24,429 nt of DNA, from NCBI GenBank assembly GCA_025934635.1, contig JAICWX010000112.1, positions 1 to 24,429 on the forward strand. Reading direction: 5' to 3'. The stretch comes from Streptosporangiaceae bacterium (GTDB taxonomy: Bacteria; Actinomycetota; Actinomycetes; Streptosporangiales; Streptosporangiaceae). The translations under genes were made by a program, and so were the position numbers. Under the pieces are notes generated by a model, which saw only the letters and a program-made list of their open reading frames with translations, was not told where the DNA came from and did no database searches. How positions within the stretch are numbered: position 1 is the first letter of the stretch; each line of letters opens with the position of its first letter. Positions 18,900 through 24,429 of this stretch are shown here, one piece after another.

Positions 18900-21302
18900 G
18901 TGGGGTTGCTCAGCAAGCTCGGCAGCCAGGGCCTCCTGGCCCGCATGGTCGAACGCCGCGCGCTGCTCGCGGGCCTGCACGCGTCGGAAAGCCGGATGGC
19001 GCGCATGGTCGCGGGCGGTGCGGCCCACCTGATCGAGTCCGGCGTGCAGGCGGTACCCAGCAGCCTCGCCGGTGCCCTGGCCGACCGGGAGACCGTCCGG
19101 GACGGGCCGTGGGCGGTGCTGCGGAGCACCGCAGCGTCCACCGCGCACAGCATGGCGATCGGCGCGGCGGTGTCCTCGGTCCATCACGTGCTGGGCGGGC
19201 GCATCGCCGCCGTCGACAAGCGCTTCGAGATCAGCGAGCGCATCGCCGAATACGCGGCCGAGCGCTTCGCGCCCGCGTCGCGCCTCGACACCCCGGCGGG
19301 CAGGCTCACCGCCTTCCGCGACTGGCGCGCCCTGCAGCGGCCGGGTGGCTCGATGGCGGAGTTCCGCGGCCTGCTGAGCGAAGGTCTCGCCGCGCAGTCC
19401 CGGCAGGCGGACGAGGCACACGCGCTGGCCCGGGCCGCGCGCCGCGAGCTGCTGGCCGGGCTGCCGCCCGCGGAGCGCGGCCAGTACGCGGGGATCCCGG
19501 TGGTCGCCGTGCCGGCCGCGGAGTTCGCCCGGCTGCCCGGGGATCCCGGCCGGGCCGCCCGGCTGGTGACGCGCGACGGCCAGGCCGTGGTGGCGCTCCG
19601 CGAGGGCGCACCGGTGACGGCCGCCGCTGCGGTGCTCCCCGAGATGCGCTCGCGGGTCCTGCCCGGGACCGGCGGGCTGACGGTGTCGGCCGCTCTGCCG
19701 CCGTCACTGCGTGACGTCCCGGCGTTCGTCGACCCGGCCCTGCCCGGCGACGAGATACAGGTCGTGCCGACCGACGGCGCCGACGGCCGGGTCGCAGGCG
19801 TCGAGCTGCGGGTGGCGCCGGGCGCGGACCCGGTCCAGATCGCCCTGCACGCCGGGGAGATCCGGCGCTGGCAGGGGTGGGTCGGCGCGCTCGGCCGGGC
19901 CAGGGAGGCGCTCGCCGGGGTCGCCCGCCTGGCCGGCGCCGAACCGGTCACGCCAGGACGGCGCGGGACCGTCCACGGGGAGGCGGAGCGCGCCCGCTTC
20001 GAGGCCGCCGGCGAGGCGCGGAAGCTGGACCCGCTGATCCAGGAGCGGCTGCGGCAGTACGCAGGGGCGGCGGACGCACCTGCCGCCGGCCGGCTGCGCG
20101 CCCAGGTCGCGCACATGGTCGCCCAGCTCGAACGCGCCCGCCGCATCGCGACCGGCGAGGTCATCGCGCAGCCGCGCGGGTACGTGGCGATGTCCGACAC
20201 GCTGGCGAAGAACGCCCGCCCTCCCGCCGAGGTTTCGGCCGCGCTCCGGGAACTGCGCGAGCGCGAACGCGTGCTCTCTCAGCAGATCGCCGACCACGAG
20301 TTCCGGATGGACCCCGACCTTGTGGTGACGCTGGACCGCCGCAAGGAGCTGCGAGGCCTCCTGGAGCTCTTCGGGGACCACCCGGTCGTGGAACGCCTCC
20401 GGACGCTCGATCCCCAAGGTCCGGCGTTCGGCGAGACGTTGCGCGAGTTCGCCTTGCCGCCGGATCCGATCCAGCAGGGCCGCAACAGGATCTCGTACGA
20501 GGAGCGGCGGGACACCCTGCGGCGCCAGGCCACCGGGAAGCACGTCAAGCCCGCTAAGCGCCTGCGTGTCAACCGCACCGATCTCCTCGGCGCCTACGTG
20601 GATTTCCTGATCGCCGACCGGCGCCTGCGGCCGCACCGGGAGGCGTTGAGCAGCCTGCACCCCCAGCGGGACGCGGTCCGTGCGGGCATCAGCGAGATCT
20701 ACGGCGCGGCGGGCGTGCAGTACCACGCCGACGTCCTGGTCTCCCCCCTCCTGCGTGAGAACATCCCGCTCGGCGGCTGGCGGGACGAACCCCGGCCGCT
20801 GCTGCGCAAGGGATCGGCCGAGAACCGGATGTCGCACCGCCTGGGCGAGGAGACCGAGATCCGCTTCGCCAACGTCCTCGTCGAAGGCGGGACCGACATC
20901 GGAACCGGCCAGATCTGGCACCTGGTCAAGTGGGGGGCGCCACCCGGGGAGCTGGGTAAGAAGGCGGACATCATCGCCGCTCCCGATATCGGCCTGCCCG
21001 TGCTGGCGGACACGAAGTACCGGGCGAGCGGGCAGGTCCTCGGCGTGTCGGAGACCTTCAGCAAGCGCCTGGACTCAGCTCGAACAGAGGCGATGGAGCT
21101 GCTGCGCGACCGCGCCGTTCCCGGACTTACCCTCGCCGCAAGGGACCAGGCGCTGGCGAACCTGAAAGACTGGAGGTTCAGCACGTGGACCGTGTACTCC
21201 GACGAGATCGGGGTCTTCCACTACGCCGTGGAGCAGGTGTTCACCGGCCCGGGACCGCCCATGGTCCTGGTGCACCCGACCATCGACTGGCGGCTGCCGT
21301 GA
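18900..21302 (+). CDS. Large protein with putative C-terminal PD-(D/E)XK-like nuclease domain, 5'-truncated
   Basis: The 800-codon frame counted from GTG 18900 has no ribosome site at that codon, so the start is arbitrary. Residues 1-200 are Ala/Arg-rich helices. Residues 200-300 look like alternating strands (VVAVPAAEFARLPG, AVVALREGAPV). Residues 320-600 are long charged helices (ALRELRERERVLSQQIADHE). The last 160 residues differ. After PLLRKGSAENRMSHRLGEETEIRF come KKADIIAAPDIGLPVLADTKY (D690, D704, K706), SETFSKRLDSARTEAMELL and FSTWTVYSDEIGVF. An acidic helix followed by D and DxK resembles PD-(D/E)XK nucleases. Long helical N-terminus plus nuclease-like tip is the plan of polymorphic toxins. 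No signal peptide or trafficking domain remains. The GTG of the next gene overlaps the stop. The function is unproven. Confidence 0.6.
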   Translation: MGLLSKLGSQGLLARMVERRALLAGLHASESRMARMVAGGAAHLIESGVQAVPSSLAGALADRETVRDGPWAVLRSTAASTAHSMAIGAAVSSVHHVLGGRIAAVDKRFEISERIAEYAAERFAPASRLDTPAGRLTAFRDWRALQRPGGSMAEFRGLLSEGLAAQSRQADEAHALARAARRELLAGLPPAERGQYAGIPVVAVPAAEFARLPGDPGRAARLVTRDGQAVVALREGAPVTAAAAVLPEMRSRVLPGTGGLTVSAALPPSLRDVPAFVDPALPGDEIQVVPTDGADGRVAGVELRVAPGADPVQIALHAGEIRRWQGWVGALGRAREALAGVARLAGAEPVTPGRRGTVHGEAERARFEAAGEARKLDPLIQERLRQYAGAADAPAAGRLRAQVAHMVAQLERARRIATGEVIAQPRGYVAMSDTLAKNARPPAEVSAALRELRERERVLSQQIADHEFRMDPDLVVTLDRRKELRGLLELFGDHPVVERLRTLDPQGPAFGETLREFALPPDPIQQGRNRISYEERRDTLRRQATGKHVKPAKRLRVNRTDLLGAYVDFLIADRRLRPHREALSSLHPQRDAVRAGISEIYGAAGVQYHADVLVSPLLRENIPLGGWRDEPRPLLRKGSAENRMSHRLGEETEIRFANVLVEGGTDIGTGQIWHLVKWGAPPGELGKKADIIAAPDIGLPVLADTKYRASGQVLGVSETFSKRLDSARTEAMELLRDRAVPGLTLAARDQALANLKDWRFSTWTVYSDEIGVFHYAVEQVFTGPGPPMVLVHPTIDWRLP

Positions 21303-22049
21303 CCGCGGCGGCGGGCCGGGCGGCGCGGCGGATCCGGGAGTTCCTGACCGAGAGCCTCGGCGACCCGGTGGAGATCGGGCTGTTCGAGGGCTTCCTGGTG
21401 GCGACGGGGGCGGCGCTGCTGCGGGGCGGGCAGGCCCTGGTCCGGGACCCGGCGGAGCCGGGCGGGCTGCTCGTCGCGGACTTCGCCGACGGTCCGCCCC
21501 TGTCGGTGCCCGTGATCGTGACGGGCGACCTCACCGGCCTGGACGGGCGAGCTGCTGGCCGACCTGGCCGGGGCGGCCCGGGACATCGTGGTGGACCCGG
21601 ACCGGCGGCCGCTGTGGCTGCGCGAGCTGCGCCTGCATCGCGTCGCAGGCCCGCCCGTCGGTGCCCCGGACTGGCGGAGCACGGCGGCGGTGCTGCTCAC
21701 CGTGGCCCGGCTGGGGCTGCCGGAGCTCGCGCCGCTGGCCGCGGACGCCCCGCTCCCCCGGGCGGCCGACGGCCTGCGCGACCAGGACTGCCGGGTGCTG
21801 CTCGCGCTGCGCGACGTGGCACTGGCCCGGGCCCGCGGGGTCCGGCTGGAGCTGCCCCGCCACCATGACCCGGTCATCGCCGCCGCCCGGTCCCGGCTGG
21901 TCGCGGATATCGAGGCAGTCCTGGACGGGAACGGGCTGCCCGGACCAGACAGCCCGGCCTTCCTGCTCACCGCGCTGGTAGACCCCGAGTCGGTATGGCG
22001 TTCGGGTACGGCGCCAGCGCAATGGCGCAGTTGGCTCACCGCGCCCTGA
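21299..22049 (+). pseudogene. Unknown protein, possible partner/immunity gene, frameshifted
   Basis: The gene starts at GTG 21299 overlapping the stop of the large gene. The first frame encodes RRIREFLTESLGDPVEIGLF, EGFLVATGAALLRGGQALV, LLVADFADGPPLSVPVIVTG and DLTGLDG. It then degenerates into Arg/Gly/Pro shadow sequence. The other frame takes over without a gap as ELLADLAGAARDIVVDPDRR, PLWLRELRLHRVAGPP and so on, to WRSWLTAP-TGA at 22047-22049. Removing one G from the GGG at 21545-21547 would join both parts into a protein of about 249 residues (GLDGELLADL). I do not recognise the family. Its tight coupling to a toxin-like gene suggests immunity or chaperone function; this is inference. The single-base break could also be a sequencing error. 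Confidence 0.6.
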
Positions 22050-22056
22050 CGAACCG

Positions 22057-23352
22057 CTAGAAGAAGGTATGCACGATGCCGGTGATGCGGTCCTCGTCGT
22101 CGAGGACCGGGATCAGCCGCCATTTGTCCAGGGTGGTGCAGGGGTGGGAGATGCCGAGGCAGACCAGGTCACCGGGCGCCAGCGCGATATCCGGGTCCAG
22201 CCGCAGGTAGGCGTGCTGGTCGTTGAGCTCGGTGACCTCGCCGGCCAGGTCCGCCGCTCTTCCGTCGCGGCGCCGGGCCCGCAGCGGCACCGGCAGGCCG
22301 GCGTCGAAGCCGGCGTCGCGACGGCCCGCGCTGAGCAGGGCCAGGCCGGGCTCGGGGCGGGACAGCACCTGCGCCCACAGCTCCAGGGCCGGCCGGAGCT
22401 CGGGGGCCCCGGCTACGCCGCGGGCGGCGGGCGTGGCGGCCTGGTAGAGCCCGTGATCGTGGAAGAGGTACCCGCCGCTGCGCAGGATCACGGTCATCCC
22501 GGCGGAGGCGGCGCCCGCCAGCTCGGCGGTGACGATGTCGAAGGACACACTGCCGCCGGCCGTGACGATGAATTCGCCGCTGGCGCCGGCCAGGCTCGCT
22601 ACCCGGCCGGACAGGTTCGCCAGGCGCTGGCAGAACGAGGTGATCAGCTCGTCCGTCTGCGCCTGGCTGTCCCCGTGGATGCTCCCCTCGTAGCCGGCCA
22701 CCCCCGCCACCGTCAGGGTGCCGGTCGCGGCCGCCGCCTTGGCCACCGTGAGCGCCTGCTCATCGGTCCGGCCGCCGGTGCGCCCGGTGCCGATCTCCAC
22801 CAGGACCGGGAGCCTGCGCCCGGCCCGGTGGTCCGCCAGGACCCGGTCCAGGATGGCCACGCCGTCGGTGCTGTCGACGTAGCAGTAAGCCTCGAAACCG
22901 GGGTCGGCGGCGAGCTCGCCCGCGAGCCAGGCGATGCCCGCCTCGTCGACCAGCTCGTTCGCCATCAGCAGGCGGGGGAAGCCGAACGCGCGGTAGGGCA
23001 GCAGCTGGCCGATGGAGGCCACGGTGATCCCCCAGGCGCCGCTGGCCAGCTGGCGGGCGGCGAGCTCGGGCGACATGGAGGTCTTGCCGTGCGGGGCCAG
23101 TTCCACCCCGGCCCGGGCACAGAAGGCCGCCATCGCCTGGAGGTTGTTCGCCAGTGCGGACTCGCGCAGCGTCAGCACCGGATAGCTGAAGCCCGCCGCA
23201 TGCAGCGCCGGCCTTGCCTGGGCGAGGCTCGCGGGGGTCGGCCCGCTCGTCCCGGATGCCAGCAGGCCGAGGCCCTTGTCGGCCGGTTCGACGGGACGCT
23301 CACTCAGCGCCCGCAGGCGCTCGTTGACCAAGGGCGGCAGCGGGCGGGTCAC
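22057..23352 (-). CDS. D-serine dehydratase / D-threonine aldolase family PLP enzyme
   Basis: This 431-residue cytosolic enzyme has an alanine-racemase-like barrel followed by a beta domain. PLP-binding Lys is K90 in GVELAPHGKTSMSPELAARQL. Barrel motifs include YCYVDSTDGV, VLVEIGTGRTGGR and FDIVTAE, and the phosphate region is VILRSGGYLFHDH. The C-terminal domain ends with ISHPCTTLDKW, in which H403 and C405 match the zinc ligands known for eukaryotic-type D-serine dehydratases. Such enzymes convert D-serine to pyruvate and ammonia, or cleave D-threonine-like beta-hydroxy amino acids; the substrate cannot be decided here. GTG 23352 is chosen because AGGAGG stands four bases upstream (23357-23362); an upstream ATG would add nine residues. 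It is divergent from the FAD oxidoreductase, suggesting joint regulation. Confidence 0.88.
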   Translation of the reverse strand: MTRPLPPLVNERLRALSERPVEPADKGLGLLASGTSGPTPASLAQARPALHAAGFSYPVLTLRESALANNLQAMAAFCARAGVELAPHGKTSMSPELAARQLASGAWGITVASIGQLLPYRAFGFPRLLMANELVDEAGIAWLAGELAADPGFEAYCYVDSTDGVAILDRVLADHRAGRRLPVLVEIGTGRTGGRTDEQALTVAKAAAATGTLTVAGVAGYEGSIHGDSQAQTDELITSFCQRLANLSGRVASLAGASGEFIVTAGGSVSFDIVTAELAGAASAGMTVILRSGGYLFHDHGLYQAATPAARGVAGAPELRPALELWAQVLSRPEPGLALLSAGRRDAGFDAGLPVPLRARRRDGRAADLAGEVTELNDQHAYLRLDPDIALAPGDLVCLGISHPCTTLDKWRLIPVLDDEDRITGIVHTFF

Positions 23353-23447
23353 GGTGCCTCCTGGCCGGCTGGGGATCACTTCTCTATTATGAGCAAAACA
23401 ACCGTTTGATAGGACGGTGCACCCCGCAGACCGCAGAGGACTGAGGC
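23353..23447. promoter_or_regulatory. Divergent promoter region, locally AT-rich
   Basis: The 95 bases between the PLP enzyme and the FAD oxidoreductase contain an AT-rich block (23378-23413) unlike the rest of the window. It includes ATTATG (23386-23391), read CATAAT on the minus strand as a -10 for the PLP enzyme, and TTGATA (23406-23411) as a possible plus-strand -35, though no good -10 follows. Ribosome sites AGGAGG (minus) and AGAGGA (plus, 23435-23440) are clear. Confidence 0.45.
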
Positions 23448-24429
23448 ATGACCGACTACGACGTCGTGGTGATCGGGGCCGGGGCCGCCGGGCTGTCCGC
23501 CGGGGCGCTGCTGGCCGCCGAGGGCAAGCGGGTCCTGGTGGCCGACCGCAGCCCGGTGCTGGGCGGCCGGGCGATGGCGATACCGGACGAGGGCTTCAAG
23601 GTGAACGTGGGCGGCCACCTCATCGAGGACCCCGGGTCCGGCCTGACCAAGGTGTTCGAGCACGTGGGCAAGGAACTCGTGCACGGCACGGTGTCGGCCG
23701 AGATGCCGGTCTGGGACCACGAGAAGCAGGTCTGGGGGTCGGTGCGGGACCGCTACTCGGGCAGCAAGTCCGAGCTGAAGAAGGTCATCAGGGCCCTGCT
23801 CGAGACCCCGTACGAGGAGCTGGACCGCTGGGACGACAAGAACCTGCGGCAGTGGCTGCACCAGTACACCAGCGACCAGGGCGTCATCGACCTGTTCGAG
23901 TTCATCACCGTGCTGGAGTGCATGACCGACCAGTGGTGGGACCACTCGGCCAGCGACAACCTGTACGTCCGCAAGATGCACTTCTCCGAGCGGGGCACCG
24001 CCGCCTACTCCTGCTGGCCCGGACAGGGCTGGGACGGGATGTGGGCCGACCTGTCCGACGCGATCACCTCCCACGGCGGCGAGCTGCGGCTCGGCACCGC
24101 GGTTGAGCGCGTCGTGATCGAGAACCACGAGGTCGAGGGCGTCGCGGTCGCGCGCCAGCCGCGGGTGCTGCCGAACGAGTTCTTCGAGGAGGAGATCATC
24201 GAGGCGCCGTGCGTGATCTCCACCCTGCCGGTGTGGCACGTGCTCAAGGTAGTGCCCGAGGACGAGCTGCCCGACTGGTACGCCGGCCAGATCAGGTACC
24301 TGGCCCAGGACCGGTTCCGGATCGCCTGGCTGGGCCTGTACCTGGCGACCGAGGAGCCGGTCCACCAGTACGACCCGCGCGAGCTGTCCACCTGGGTGCG
24401 CACCCCCAGCACGGACACCTCCGGCTTCA
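23448..24429 (+). CDS. FAD-dependent oxidoreductase (phytoene desaturase / amine oxidase-like), 3' end outside window
   Basis: The first 327 codons are present and open to the window end. The start MTDYDVVVIGAGAAGLSAGA is a classic dinucleotide-binding fold (GxGxxG), followed by the acidic strand end VLVADRSPVLGGRAM that binds FAD ribose and the NVGGHLIEDP loop. A middle substrate domain contains EFITVLECMTDQWWDH and SCWPGQGWDGMWADL. A second FAD contact region reads GGELRLGTAVERVVIENHEV, then VISTLPVWHVLKVV. This order fits the CrtI/amine oxidase-type flavoprotein family, which oxidises or isomerises hydrophobic substrates. The C-terminal FAD-binding GD motif should lie beyond base 24429. 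AGAGGA seven bases before the ATG supports the start. The adjacent divergent amino-acid enzyme gives no clear pathway. Confidence 0.88.
   Translation, partial: MTDYDVVVIGAGAAGLSAGALLAAEGKRVLVADRSPVLGGRAMAIPDEGFKVNVGGHLIEDPGSGLTKVFEHVGKELVHGTVSAEMPVWDHEKQVWGSVRDRYSGSKSELKKVIRALLETPYEELDRWDDKNLRQWLHQYTSDQGVIDLFEFITVLECMTDQWWDHSASDNLYVRKMHFSERGTAAYSCWPGQGWDGMWADLSDAITSHGGELRLGTAVERVVIENHEVEGVAVARQPRVLPNEFFEEEIIEAPCVISTLPVWHVLKVVPEDELPDWYAGQIRYLAQDRFRIAWLGLYLATEEPVHQYDPRELSTWVRTPSTDTSGF

Noticed and set aside
19704..20921. A 405-codon open frame on the minus strand inside the large toxin-like gene
   Set aside because: It has no ribosome site and no motifs. The plus frame has the helix and nuclease-like patterns and is coupled to the next gene.
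22069..23409. A 446-codon open frame on the plus strand opposite the PLP enzyme
   Set aside because: The composition is Gly/Arg/Gln/Ala-rich without hydrophobic core or motifs. It is the complement of a gene with clear catalytic residues and a ribosome site.

Overview
The window is very GC-rich throughout, with GC-ending codons, GTG starts, ATGA/GTGA stop-start overlaps and probable leaderless promoters (TANNNT, six bases, ATG). This points to a high-GC actinomycete (Streptosporangiales or Streptomycetales-like). The genus cannot be read from the sequence. No rRNA, tRNA or CRISPR array is visible.

Bases 1-15526 carry three successive two-component system plus ABC-exporter modules, each arranged divergently around a short regulatory region. 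Module 1 (71-5057) has an OmpR-type regulator and its HAMP-type kinase on the plus strand, facing a minus-strand operon of one ABC ATPase and two ABC-2 permeases. One of these permeases carries a large predicted extracytoplasmic beta-sandwich insertion. Module 2 (6290-9967) has a NarL/DesR-type kinase-regulator pair on the minus strand, facing an ATPase and an ABC-2 permease. Module 3 (10342-15526) has a second NarL-type pair, facing a MacB-type ATPase and an FtsX-type permease. Each divergent gap holds its own dyad or direct-repeat operator candidate. The operators of modules 2 and 3 share the core TACYCAGGTA. The likely logic is that a membrane kinase senses an envelope-active compound or membrane state, and its regulator switches on the adjacent exporter. 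A double-hotdog thioesterase (5308-6150) sits between modules 1 and 2, and fragments of an integrase and of other genes sit between modules 2 and 3.

Bases 15735-17024 hold a divergent FMN-dependent azoreductase / MarR regulator pair. Two nearly identical palindromes lie in the gap, placed to block the azoreductase promoter.

Bases 17040-18890 are a graveyard of mobile elements: a tyrosine-recombinase scrap, an rve-type integrase broken by a TAG and a frameshift, an IS630-type transposase with a -1 frame change and a missing 3' end, and a minus-strand recombinase C-terminus. These abut the 5'-truncated end of a large gene. Its remaining 800-codon frame ends in a putative PD-(D/E)XK-like nuclease domain and overlaps a smaller gene of unknown function that is frameshifted. 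This pair looks like the tail of a polymorphic-toxin-like locus with a possible partner gene.

The right end has a D-serine dehydratase / D-threonine aldolase family PLP enzyme on the minus strand and, divergently, the first 327 codons of an FAD-dependent oxidoreductase that runs off the window.
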